Shown here one piece after another: positions 49,907 to 63,300 of a stretch of 64,000 nt of DNA (positions are counted from its first letter, which is position 1; each line of letters opens with the position of its first letter). Origin of the DNA: Cordia subcordata. Lineage: Eukaryota > Streptophyta > Magnoliopsida > Boraginales > Cordiaceae. The position numbers were made by a program, and so were the translations under genes. The stretch lies in NCBI GenBank assembly GCA_028554755.1, contig JAPTOF010000004.1, forward strand, positions 3,272,501 through 3,336,500, written 5' to 3'. Below the pieces are notes generated by a model, which worked only from the letters and a program-made list of their open reading frames with translations, was not told the DNA's origin and searched no databases.

Positions 49907-52900
49907 TTATACATAATGCAAGAGGAGATCCGCCGAAGAATTCTTTAACCTGCAGCTCTGCCCCAGGTGAACATCTCCAAAAGCGTATCTATATAATCAA
50001 GCAGCACCAAAGCAGATGGAGTCGGTTAATAACCTAAGGAAGGATCTTAGTTTTCAAAACTATTTATGGAGGTTATTTTAAGAGGAAGAGAGCAAAACCT
50101 ATATTCACAATGCTCTGGCCATGCACAACGAGCTTTGCCGTAATCCCAATAACAATCCTCGTCTCTTAGAGGGCCACGTTTAGCTGGTTGGTTTAAGACC
50201 ACTGAGGTCAATGTAGAATTATCAGAAAAGCAATGAAGAGGAATTGATAATAAAGAGACTTACCTTTGGTGACAAATTTTGATTTTTTATCGGGGTGGAT
50301 GTCATGCCACATCTCAAGCCATAGCTCTCGCATAAATACTGGAGATCTGACAATATTTCTATGACTTGCTGCACGTGAGACAGTAATGATTGAAAGAAAC
50401 CACTCATTAATGATTGAAATCAAATAGGACAGACTCAATAGCAACAATCTCGGAAGGATTTATGCCTGTCCTAGTTCCAGACTCCATGTTCATTTTTCAT
50501 CAAGTGGAACATAAAAAGATGAGCAACAAGAGGTAGTTGTGGCTTTCTTTACTGTTGTGTCTTAGAGATACAATTGATTTGTTCAGAAGTGTTAAGTAGT
50601 ATGATACAAATGCTGGCTGACATGCCACTGATGAAAGATTATCCTCGAAGCCCAATATAACACGGTCTAGCATCTCTTTTAAAACAAGATATCTGTCCAA
50701 GCAAGTTGTATAGAGTATACGAAAAGCAAAATCATAGGAAAATATAGGCATTCCAGATATACTTTTATCAAGCTCCCAAACTGCTGTCCTCTTCCCTGGA
50801 AGACTTTCAGAATCTTCATAATACGTTATGTACTTCACCCTAGGTGACCTTGTCATGTTGGGAACTATATCTGCATTGTGCTGATGTTCTACATTTAAAT
50901 GCACTTGTACATCTGAACCATCATGCTCTGACTGATATTTCCAATATTGCCAACATAGTCAACAAAAATAAAACCATGAGAAGTGTATTATCAATGGTAT
51001 GAATAGTGAAGGTGCAAACTAAGGACCTCCATCCATACGCATAACCAAAAAGAAGTGAATAAACACATTATATAAAACTACTTCTTTTGATAAACATTGT
51101 GGCATGGTAAGTTAAAAAGACATCTTTTCACTGGATAATACCTGGGGAGCCCTGGTTATGTTCACTTTGGGTCCCAACCAAGTCTTGCACCAAGAGAGAG
51201 AATGATATGGCACCTACTAACAGAATGCAAAATAAGACGTTTAGCCATAAAATTAGTTATATATTTTCAATGAGAATATCACACATGTTACTGGCTCTTG
51301 GTCATACCGTCTCATCCCCACTTGCTGCTCCAGGTTCCCCTTCAACCTGATTTCCCGACCTAAGATAGTTATAAAAATTTAATTAAGGAACTGAAAACAT
51401 TTCCAAGTCAATTCCCATTGTGGGAGTGATGGCTTCAAATTGCAATTTAAGAATGATTTGTCTACACATTAAATTGGATGCATGACATACAGTTTAGATT
51501 TATAAAAACAGAATATGAAAGGTATAATTTTGAGTATTTTATGTCCTATGATATCGCATTGGATATTATGACATATTTGAGAGGTAAAATAATGAAATTC
51601 AAATGTTCAGGACACTTCATAAGGCAAAATGAAGCTGAACGATTTATATCAATGACCATAACTAAGTCGCATCTAAAGGCAAATATTTCCAAAATATGGT
51701 CCTTTGCGCTCTTGGGTTAGTCATTGATATGTTAACTACAAACAGACATGGGAAAGGGGAGGTAGTAGATGGTGAACAAAGTTCACATCTGAGAAACCGT
51801 CTTCTAAGCTCTCTCTCTCTCTCTCTCTATCTGTCTCATGGTAGACAACCTTAGTATCTTCACACCTCCACAAGCGTCCTCAAAACAATTTCCCTCCACC
51901 TTCATTACTCATCATGTTATTCCTAGTACCACACATCTATCTTGCATTCTCATATCAGCCACTAACATCTTCCAAACATGACAGTTACCACCCAACACTG
52001 GGATCCATAAAGCAACTGTCCTTATGCTTATGTCATTATACTTCTCCTTTAGTTTCAGGGTTCCAATCACACAAAACTTCTGATGCACTTCTTTATTTTA
52101 TCCATCCTGCCTTGATTCTGTGACTGATATTAACATTCAGTATTGCCATCGTGAAGGACAATAGTCTTGAGGTATTAGAAGTATTCAATCTTCAACTTTG
52201 CATAACTGTGTACCTTAATTTAGTGTTTGAATCATTGTCATTGATTAAATTGAAAAAATTGGGTAATAAGGTAATTCTCCCTTCTAGTTCCAAGTTTTTT
52301 CCTTTTCCCTTTTCTATTTCCTTGCTGCTTCTTGGTGGAAAGTATAATATTAAGCCATAGAATTATGAGCAACAAGATGAGGGCAGTTAAACCCAACAAT
52401 ACAAGGAGCAAATATGTTTCCAGTATATTCATTAATTTACTCTGTTTACGTTTGGATGTGTTACCTGGAATATAATGACCCTTCAACCTCATATATCACA
52501 TCAGTTACAATCCAGTTGTCAGGATAAGGCTTCCCACTAGGTGCAAAATAGTAGCCGACCTGTTTTACCATATTAAGAGATACCATGAATATCACCATCC
52601 ACCACTGATTCTAAGATAATGAAAGCATAGGGTGGCTTTTCAACCAAAGACATGATTATTAATTTTAATGGTAAAAAGAGATATAAGTTCAATAACAAGC
52701 AGACTTATACACAGCAACTTCAATTAAGTTTTCAAACACATGGATATCCCTTAGGTTTCAGACACAAAGGTAACTTCCAGCCTGATTTCCAGAAGACATC
52801 AGATATCACCCTAATCATAGGCCATTAGCCGCTGCTTATCTCAACCCAACTGCAATGCCAACTAAGTGGCTGTGCGCTCCATATATTAAGAGGAACCCCA

Positions 52901-55900
52901 TGAGGTATGCTCATTTTGGCTATTTCTATCTAAGAACTGATTTTATCCATCAACATCTATAACATTTTAATAACTTTCCCTTCTTAGCGTGTTCCATCCC
53001 ATTTATCAACATAAAGAATGAATGGTAAGATCTAGCCAAGTTGAAGGGTTCATGGTTCGTTTGCATCTTAAGGAAGGAACCTGGTTTCTCCACAGGTAGT
53101 GATTTTTAATACATTGGAGGAGCAATGTTTTGCAAACTTCAATCTTGGATTTTGGAGAAATGTTTTGCAAACTATTTATTTTCTTTCTTTTTTTTTTTTC
53201 ATAAAATGTCCACTGGGACTCTGGGAAGTGGAGAACTCTATTCTACTTCTACACTCACCAAAAGTAGAATGCACTTTGATTTCTTCTGCAACCTGACATT
53301 CAAGTTGTAGATATTGAATGAGTTAGGTGGTCGTTTGCTTTCATTATGGTCTCTTAATTTGTGTGACGAAACAAATTACTGTATATAAGGTATGATGTTA
53401 GCTGCAAAAAGTTTTAGTATACAAATGCGGTTGCAAGTACGTGACCATCCATTATTTATAACATTGGAAGTATACAACTATCACTTCTAGGACTCAACAG
53501 CAGTTTAAATAATACCATACTTGCAAGATGTATGAATGAGTACAAGAGATCAACTCTAGTGATATGCAAGCTACATTTGCCGCAGAGAAAGGAAAAATGT
53601 ATTTAGTCAACGAAAGAGACCTCAGTCTTCAAGTCTGTTCCATAAATACAAAATATATTCTTCAAAGGTGGTCTGTCCCAGGGTGTTAAAGGATTTAAAA
53701 CTGGATCTCCATGATATGACCTGATGTACACATGCATCAGCTACATTTTAGTGATAAAAATAAAGCTCAACAAGAATAAAATCTCTCTCTTGAAAACATC
53801 TGACAAATCATTGTTGAAGAAACAGTTGAAGATATGAAACAATAGTGTATAGTCAAAGATTGAGAACCTTTCGTATAATGGGCCCACCATCCTCAAAGGA
53901 AAAGAGAGCAATTTCGTTGAAATTTAATTAGGTTAACTAAATCAGATCATGTTCACAAGATAACTACAAATAGGAAGCTGTGCTATTCTCAATGCATCAC
54001 GTAATAAATCAAAACCACAATGTATGACGTCCCCTTAGAATCTAATGGAAACTCACTGTTTTAATTGATACAAGAGCCTTTGACTATCAGGATCATAATC
54101 TTCTATTGCCCTGAACAAAGTCCCATCTGAAATTTCACGAGCTGAAAAGGACAAATGTGTAGGCAATCCGCATTCCATGCTAGACAAGTTAGTCTCCGGA
54201 ATATCTATAACTGATGGATAAGCAACATTTCCTGCAAAGTTAAATGTAGGAGCTTACTAGCACAGCTTAGAAATACACGTGCCAAATAAATGTCTGCAAA
54301 TACATGGCAGGCACAGAATAGAGATGTGAACTTCAAAGATACCTCGAGTTGAAGGAATTTCAATATTTACTACATTTGTTGGCCATCCTGAGTAGTTAGA
54401 TTGGAATTGCGGTTCCTCACAATGATATGGAAGATGAGCTCTTCTGTTCACACCAGAGAAATGCTTCCAGTATGTATCATCTGTTCTACAATATTTTGAA
54501 AATGGCATCATCCATATTGAAGAGCCAAATGAATTGAACATCAATCGAGCTGTTCCCTGATAACTTGCCAAATTATTTAATGAGCATGTGTTATTACTTA
54601 TCACATACATCCAATAGCAGAAAGGAGATTCCTCTATCCCTCCAAGATGATTAACATTTTCCATGGTACAAGTCTGACACATAAAAAGCTTTCTTTTGTT
54701 TTAATGACTATAAGGTGCAAATGAAACATGAAAAGAAAAACATGATGATATTCAAAAGAGGAATACATCTTCAAAATATTTTACTAGATACTTAAAAAAA
54801 CTGATTTGGAGCAAGTATCATCCGCCAAAAGTTACCGTCCATTTATAGTGACAGAATGTATGTGATGACTCAATAATGTTTAAAATACTAAAGAGAAAAT
54901 GAGTGCTTTTGACATGTACCCAGGTCTTTCCAAGGTTTCTACTGACCTAATTTTAATTCGCATGAACAAGTAAAACAGAAATAACTCTGGAGGTCTGCTA
55001 CTTTCACAATCCTATTACCAGCAAGTGAGATGCCTTAACGCAATATATAAAACCAACTTTTGAAAGAAGAGTACTGAAAAACAAAAATATCACAGTCAAA
55101 CGCCTCTTTTTTATTAAATATATGCCATATAATCCATATTTCCCATACCACGTTTCAGTAAGTATGACCAGCCAATTGAATTTTGGATACTGTTAATGAC
55201 AGAACATATTGCAGTGCAAGATGTCTCGTATTATGTCATATAAACTCAGAATGCTGACGTCAACATGCTGCAACTATATCAAGTCTAACAACTCAGGTAT
55301 CATTACTCATAGCAAACTAAGTTCAGATCTTTAAATATTTCTTGGTATCTAAATCCTGCAAGCTGCTTGTATATGAAATATTAAACTGGCGGACAAAGTA
55401 GGAAGTTTTTCTGGGCTATCGTTCGCTGTAGTCTGCTGAATGGATTTAAGCAGTATAGTAAGCTCAATAGGATATAAGTTACTTTATGATAAACTTGATA
55501 ACAGCATTGTCAAGCTAATAGCCCATGGGGGGATCACCTACTACTTAGGGAATGACTACTACACATGGGAAAAGAGAGAATTCTTGATTTTGGAAGATTT
55601 TAATATCATGTGAAACAAAGAATTCAACATAAAATGTCTATTCCTTTCCTTTTCTTTTGGCATAATAATAAAGCAAAGTAAGATAAAGTGTAAAAGACCA
55701 TTACAGCAAAGAATAAGAAATAATAACCTCGGATATAGGGAGACCGAAGGTTTGACCAGACAGTGTTGCTTTGACTGTTTCAATTGAACCAAGAAGAGGA
55801 GCTCCTGAAACAAAATGCAATTTATCTCCAAATAAGCTGTTGGCAACAGATCAGGTTTAGAATTTAAACAAAGTCAAAGGTGGGACTAATATACCAACAG

Positions 55901-58900
55901 CAAAATAAGCATGAACGTGTTCATCTAGCCATTGGATGTACTTCTTAGGGGCAACCTCTAGTTTCAACCACTCCAAGAAGTATCTAAACACATTGTTACC
56001 CAATGAATGAGCAAAAACTAATGAAGGGCCCCCCCGAAGTTTCAGAGCAGTCTCAAAAGTCAGCCTGCGGGAAGCACAAATAATGAAAGCCTCTAAGTAA
56101 AAATGAAACAGTTATATCTAGGCAGGAAGCATATTAAGAAAAACAGTGCAAACAATTTCACTGAAATTGAGAAAACAATTACATGTGAACAGCAGTGATT
56201 GCATATCCTTAACACAGCATTTTCCGTTGTCCAAAAACATGGCAACAGCATTTATATTCAAATACGTTTAAAATGTGACATAATTTGGAAAAAAAAAACT
56301 TACAGTAATGGAGCACTTGCACATATAAATATAAGATCCCATTATGGGCAAGACCAATGAATCAACAGAAATCTTCCCTCCAACGCGCAAAGAAAGACCA
56401 AGGAGTCATGCTTGCCTATACTTTCATAACATTTCTTATCAAACATTACCAAAAATCCATAACATAGGTATCTGGATGAGGCTTTGTTGAGTTGAATTGC
56501 ATGTCAGCAACTGGCTTAATGTAGATAAGATGAAGAACAAGGCATTTTGAAGCATATTGATTTCTAGCTCTCTGTTTATAGTTAAGAGCCTTAAATTAAC
56601 TATTTCTATTAAGTGTGTATCATACCTGTGATCCTTGGTCATTATTCAGGGGTGTCTAATCGTGTATATGCTAAGGACACTGATCTTTTAAGTGTAGCAA
56701 CAAATATTTCCAAGTCAAAATATGTCCTTTGACAATTCATAGGCTTCAATGATGTCCTTGTCCATCGGGAATTAAGATAATTGAACTCGAAAGTTGAAAC
56801 AGGACATACGCAGCAAAGTAACTTCAGGAATTCCAGGAAATTCCAGGTAGATCTCAAGGTTTTCTTTCATTCCAGTCCTTTCTGTATCCCAAACCCAGAT
56901 ACTGACATGTTATCCCTTTAACCTTCTTCCTATTCACAAGAAAGAAGAGAAAAGAGACAAACGAAAGATACACCCCCCACCCCAGCCAGACATGATACTT
57001 AGATAATTTAAAATTGCAAAGTGGTGCACAATGGAAAATTTTGCAAACTGCATGTTTCCTTCTTGGTACATTTGTCTTTCTTCAGGAGCCTTTGTGTTTA
57101 CCAACATAATTAAAGAACCATGAGCATATGAAGTACGAAATTTAAGGAAGAGGAGCAAAGAACATGCAAGATGATACAGACTTGAGCTTGTGAAAGTAAA
57201 GATCGCGCTCCTCAAGTTTGGAGGGTGACAATCTCCAGTCATATGGAACTGCTATTATTGCATTTGGCTCAAAACCAAATTCAATGCACCACTTAACCCA
57301 TTCTTTCCACACTGATGAAAGAGGACCTGCAATAATTTAAAATGTTATCCCATTAAGCATCAAACTACATCAACCACCCCTCAGTATGCAAATATTGCTA
57401 GTTTTCCAATTAATCATATCTCTAATGTGTAATGACTATGGGAACTTTGACTATAAATGTTTCAATTCTCGCATATGAGAAGCAGATAGATTTCCTGATT
57501 GATGTGTCGCTATAAATGTTATATAATTCTTGTATCAACTAGATCAACAAAAACTACTAATTGGCACCAGAGTAACCAGCATGTTACAACTTAAGTATCT
57601 GAGTTTCGAAGAATAATTCACATTCATGCGGATGAGATCCCCCCCTCTCCCCCCCCCCAAAAAAAGGGAATCTTTGAAAAATGAACACTTAACATACCTG
57701 TTATGTAACCAGGATCGATCTCTGTAATAGCAGAAAGACCACTATCAGGGCGAGACCTGCATTCTGGATGATCGGTTTGATTATATGGATCCAACAACAT
57801 GCACTTGAGCCAGCAATTTACTGCAGAAAGAAGCTGCATGATACACGGCAATCTTCTCCTATCAGCAATGGAAAAGAATGATAAAAAGATAGTATGAATT
57901 GTATAAAACTAGTCTATCACGCCAGAAACCAAACAACATAGATTCAAAGATACACTGAGTTAATGTAAATCAACATTATTCCTATAAGACTAGTCTTTAA
58001 TACTGGAAACCAGATTATAGAGACACATAGATACATCCAATAAAGCACACATCATTGAGTCATGGAGATTAGTTTCCAATTTAACATGAGAAGTTAAATC
58101 TGAGAAATAAATTATGTTGACATGAACGATCGAACTCAAAGTCTAATCCCATATCAAACAGGAAGTATACTGCATATGAGTCAGCTACAGAATTAATACG
58201 AATTCTACAAAAATGAAAGTGCAAACTCAGACGTGCTTCAGACATGAATAAACAATTAAAAATCATATAAAATTCAAAGAAGTAGCATTACAGGAAACAA
58301 AGTCAAGAAAAACAGCACTCAGTGCAGGTCGAAGCATCTTGTTGGCCGGTTGGTAACTAATTGCACCAAAAGGTGCGGTCAATACAGCCTGAACAACACC
58401 TCTAACCCAAGTCAATTAGCAAGGCCTTTTAGATCCACCCGTGAGATAAACACGGAGTTATTTCACAAGGAAGAGCCAAGGTAAGGATGGTAAGGAAGAA
58501 GAGGGAACAAGCACAGTCGGAGAGTGCAGAGTTTTATGCTGCATTTGGGAAGGACGAATCATTCGCCAAACTAAATATAAGGCCACTTCAGAATATGGCT
58601 ATTATTTTTCTGAATTTCATAAAACAAATTAAAGTCAGTCATCCACATTCACACAAAAGTCAATAATTCAACAAAGAGACTGTAATATTCTATCGACCCA
58701 TTCGATTATATGCATTTATCAGTCACACATATGCATATATATTTGATTTTCACTAAAATCATCACATTTATCCGAGCCACTAGCTAAGCAGCATATATTA
58801 TCATAGTTTTTTTCATATTACTAGATACATATTTTCCATAATATTGATTTAAAAGATCTACATTCATCTAAGTCAATAATTCAATAGTTCAACAACAGAA

Positions 58901-59059
58901 GACCATAATATTACGTCTCTATGCCGATGCTTCTTTATTTTTCCATTTATTTTGCTAATTATGAGATCATAATCAGCTAATGCAACAATAAGTCATTATT
59001 AGATAGCAGATGGAGCTCTATCATGTATGCATATACATATATACATACATATATATATA

Positions 59060-59100
<41 letters not shown>

Positions 59101-59351
59101 ATTACTTTAGTAGAGTCAAGCCAGACTAAGTCAAGAGGGTTGAAATCGAGAGGAGAGTAAGGGCAGTCCAAAATAGACCAAGCTCTCAGCTGCGACGACG
59201 CGAAGCCTGGGATTATTATCCCCGACAGCTTCGAGTAGTCTAAGCTGAACTCGCCGCCACCTCCGCCGCTTTCTCCATTCGCGGTGGCGCTGCTGGTAGT
59301 GAAGAAGAGAAGAAGCAACGTCAATAAGAGTCTGACGTGTCTTCCTCTCAT
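49907..59351 (-). CDS. PSAT1: Phospholipid:sterol acyltransferase (LCAT family)
   Basis: Transfers an acyl chain from a phospholipid to sterols, forming steryl esters in the endomembranes. Exons in order: 59106-59351, 57698-57833, 57182-57326, 55895-56064, 55728-55804, 54343-54556, 54057-54231, 53621-53720, 52465-52559, 51308-51359, 51142-51213, 50763-50931, 50264-50368, 50099-50183, 49907-49988; 640 aa, close to Arabidopsis PSAT1. N-terminal signal/anchor RLLLTLLLLFFTTSSA, then LSGIIIPGFASSQLRAW (LCAT lid/oxyanion region), VPYDWRLSP, the nucleophile motif VFAHSLGNNVFRYF (Ser about 183), and GDETVPYHSLSW with the probable catalytic Asp. The tail has CYWDYGKARCAW and LGQSCRLK. Exon 3 ends at the weak donor AA|GTCTGT. 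The candidate catalytic His region reads EHDGSDVQVHL. A (GA)n tract lies within 10 bases of the exon 1 donor. Confidence 0.94.
59041..59097. repeat. Compound (TA)n(GA)n microsatellite next to the PSAT1 exon 1 donor
   Basis: A short TA tract (to about 59062) runs into GA from about 59064 to 59097, ending 8 bases from the exon boundary at 59106. On the gene's strand it is a CT tract starting within the first ten bases of intron 1. Confidence 0.95.
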
Positions 59352-60353
59352 TCGCGATTGAGTGAATGGGAGAAAAAAAGGAAACTTCTTTGGCCTTCCC
59401 GTTTTCGTGAACTTTTCAGGTTGCTTAAAATGTTAGACCAAAACCAGCAAAAGCAGCTTTTAAATGGACCTTTTTTGTTGTGTGTGTGTTCTTTTCAACG
59501 GTATTTTTGTTTTTGACCTTTTGTTTTGGGTTACGTGGCTTGATCGGGCTCAAAATTGAATTTTTCTTTTGGAATCATAACCTAAGAACTCAATAGTAAG
59601 AAATTATGATTATTTTGTCATAAGTAATTATTTTGACAAATTCACAAATGATCCCTATTATTTATAAAAAAAAATATCAATTTAATTTTATTATTTTAAA
59701 AATAATTTATTTAATTTTTAATAATTAAAAAATTAATACCCTCTATTATTTCAAAAATAATCAATTTATGTCTCAATTTTTAAAAATATAGCCTAATTAA
59801 TTCTGATTTTAACTCTAAGAACGATCAATCACATGACAAACTCAAAGGAATGATAACTAATACTTTTTACAAATATTTACTTTTGAAATAATAGAAACCA
59901 AATTTATTTGTTTGTAAAATACTAATGACTAAATAATTTTTTTTAAATAATAGCAACAAAACTGACTTTTTTTTTTTTTTTTGGTAAACCGTGAACAGCG
60001 ATTGTGAAATTATCTCTAATTATTTAAATTTAAATACATCACATAATATATAATATTATCTATCATTCCATAGTCGACCACGTACGATGAAGCCAATAGT
60101 CACGGCGACTGGTTCCTTTTGGACGGCAGTTGGAAGTGACAGTTAGGCAGTTTAACCCCAATACGACGTCGCATAAGGCATCTCAGCGGACCAAAGCGCA
60201 AGAAAACCAAACACCACCACCAAAACGGAGAAACCAAAGCTCGTCAACAACAATGGAGACTGCAAAACGACGTCGCCACACCCAAAACGTCAAAAAGCTT
60301 TGACACCTCCATTATCAACCACTTGCACACAGCGCACTACATCATAGCTTCCC
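59352..60353. promoter_or_regulatory. Divergent promoter region between PSAT1 and EXO84C
   Basis: About 1 kb between two oppositely directed start codons. The middle is AT-rich, with a poly(T) near 59967-59982. The EXO84C-proximal part is less AT-rich and has two copies of the palindrome CGACGTCG (60164-60171 and 60268-60275), an ACGT-core bZIP-type site. A small upstream reading frame lies at 60253-60303. Whether expression is shared is unknown. Confidence 0.45.
60253..60303 (+). CDS. Upstream ORF (16 codons) in the EXO84C leader
   Basis: METAKRRRHTQNVKKL then TGA. Its start context AACAATGG is close to the plant optimum, and it ends 50 bases before the main ATG at 60354. Basic peptide with no known match. 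It would only be translated if the transcript begins upstream of 60253, which is not shown by the sequence. Confidence 0.4.
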   Translation: METAKRRRHTQNVKKL

Positions 60354-63300
60354 ATGGAGTCCACCTCGATCGCTTCAACTTCAAGATTTCGGTTCAGAGA
60401 TCATGATGATTATATTGATCATAACGTGCCCGACCACGACCCTGATGACTTGTCTTCCATGTCCAGCAGCGAATTTGATGGTGATGTTGAACTTCAGTCC
60501 ATGACCGCCAAGGTAACGGACACGTGCATAACGAGAATTTCGTGTACCGAACGGTACTTTATTGCTGCATGTTGATGCATGCATGGCTTCTAGCAGCAGG
60601 TATATATCATTTATCTGTCTCCCTTTTTGGCTTCTTTTATAGGGTGTTAAGAATCTTTGTGCAGAACTCCTTGAGCTAAAGAGAGAATCGGATGAGGATT
60701 TTCAGAAGAACGTGTTCAGCAATTATGTTTCCTTTCTTGGGTAAGTTGGTTATTTACTTGCTGCTGCTTAATAGCATCATAAGCTTTTTACTAGCCACTC
60801 TTTCAGATTATTAAATTTGCATGTGAGATGATTATTTTATGTCTTTAGAATATTTGAATTCTGTGGGACCAAATTTGGTCCTTTTTGTCATGGAAAAGTT
60901 TTAGTTTAATGTGCCTATACTAACATACAATGGTGAAAAGTCCCCTCTATTACAACTAGATAAGTTATGATGATAAAGGTGCTTATGAAAAATATTATTA
61001 TCACATACTTTTTAGAATATAAGGTATAGAAGAACTTTTAGCAATCTGAACTTAATAACTTGATTTAACCACTTTAGACCTAGTTGATATTTGATTCACG
61101 ACACGTTATTTTCAGGGTGCCTGATTTGGGCTATTCACTGGGAAATTTCAAGTAATATTCACTTTTTTCCCCTCATCCTATCATGTTATGCAGTGTTATA
61201 GTTGGGATAATTTGGTCTGGGTAATAGATAAAATAATGAGTTTCAGATAAAGAAATGATTAGAATGTTAAAACCAGAAGTAATTCTAGTTGAGGCTTTGT
61301 TGGTTTTGAGATAAAAAGAGAGCATAGGATATAGCTTTTTGACTTAATCATGAGATGTATATGTTAATGGCATTGTGATGTACAGTTTCTAACCAATTGT
61401 TCTTGCATATGTTGTTAATTTGTAGAATACTTGAAGGAGTTAAAAGTTTGGAAAGTGAATTGATGCAACTGAAACTGAAGGCTACAACTCAGAAGAAGCT
61501 CATACAAGAGCTTAAAGAAATGATCTCTTCACAAGCTCTGGCAGAGGAAACAATGCAATTAATGCCTGAAGAGAACTTACCTTCTCTTGGCATATTGGAG
61601 GCACACACTGAAGAAATTTCAGATATTCTTGACACCCTCCTCTCGGAGCACAGGCTAGACGAAGCCCTTCGTGTACTGGAGAAAGAAGCAGAGTCTTTTG
61701 GAAGTATGCAGTCAGAAAGGAACTTTTCCTCGGATGAGATGATGCTGTATAATACTGCTATATCAGAACGGAGGGCTATGCTTGCAGATCAATTGGCACT
61801 AATTGTGGAAAATCCTCGCGTCTCTCCCCCAGAACTGCAGAAGGCCTTGTCGGGACTTTGCCAGCTTGGGGAAGCTCATCTTGCTACTGAATTACTGCTG
61901 AAATACTACCATTCACACATTGCATCTCGTTCAAGTAATCTGCCCTCTTCAAAAGCATTTTCACGTGGATTTCATATTCAAGATGTTGCAAAATATGTGT
62001 TCTCTATCATCTCTCAAGCAGCAAGGAGTTATTCAGCTCTACATGGAGAAACTCCTGCATACCCTCTGGAGCTGATTGAGTGGGCGAGTGAAGAAACTGA
62101 ACTCTTTGCTGCTTGTTTCAATAAGTACGTCGAGTCTACATCAGTAACAAGTAGTGGACTGTCAACAGCCGTGGAGGCTGTGCATTTCGCGATGTCATAT
62201 TGCTCTCTGTTAGAGAGTCAGAGGATCAGCCTTCTGCCATGTTTGATCAAGCACATCCGTCCATGCATGGAAGAAATTCTGCAGACACATATTGACCATT
62301 ATAAGCATGTCATCAGTATTTTCACATCATCTGACGCTTGGTCGCTGGATAAGTATCTTGTATCTGGACTTTTATCCAAAGGGAGTTCTTCCACCCTTGT
62401 TTGTCAAGATCAAGAATACTGCCTGCTCACTAATAGCGGCTGGAAATTCGTCACATTATTTCAGGTAATAAGCTACTAGTCCACTGTCTCTCTATACCAA
62501 TCCTCAGTCTATGCCATTCTTATCAACTGAAGCATAGTAGCAGCAAGGGGCTGATGTTGTTCCACCTTTAAGGTTGTCGCAGTGAATATTTCTCCCTTAG
62601 TTTCTCTTCAGATGGAAGGGTCGGTTCTAAGAGGACTCATGGACATCTTCACCGAGTACATTACCATTCTAGAAGGGGCTCTCGCGAGTGATGTAACCAG
62701 AGGAGAGAACATCAACCAGACAGCCCTGCTGGTTGAGAGAGTTTCTGTTGTGGCCAACTTAGCAACAGTCATGCAATTCTTCTCTAGCATCATAGAAGAC
62801 ATATGTGGTGGCTTCTATGATCTGAGGTTTGAGATTGATAATTATGAACTGCATATTCGTGAAGCCTATGCCCGGCTCAGATCCCGTTCTCTGCAGCAGT
62901 TCATACATAAATTTCTGTCTTCTGAAGTTGACATCAAAGATGTTCTGTGTAGTTGCAGCAACTCACAAGACGATTCTAATAGTTGCTTTCTGGCACCTTC
63001 TGGTTGTTACCAGGTATGTCAAGCTCCCAATTCTCCTTCCCACATTCTAAGATTCCAAATGATTCTTGTTCTGGATGTTAGTTTAAAGGTTGTTTAATAA
63101 CAAATGATACACAGTGCAATTTTCTCTTTGCTCCTGCAACAATCAGGAACTGTATCTGCAGCTAAGGAAATTGCAGAAGTTTTCTGAAGATAATCATATA
63201 GAAGATGATTGGTTGATAGATCTACTCGAGGAATTGATGGAAGCTATATTTATGAGGATTTCAAGTGAGAAAAAGATATCGACTGTTGCCGAAGATCTCT

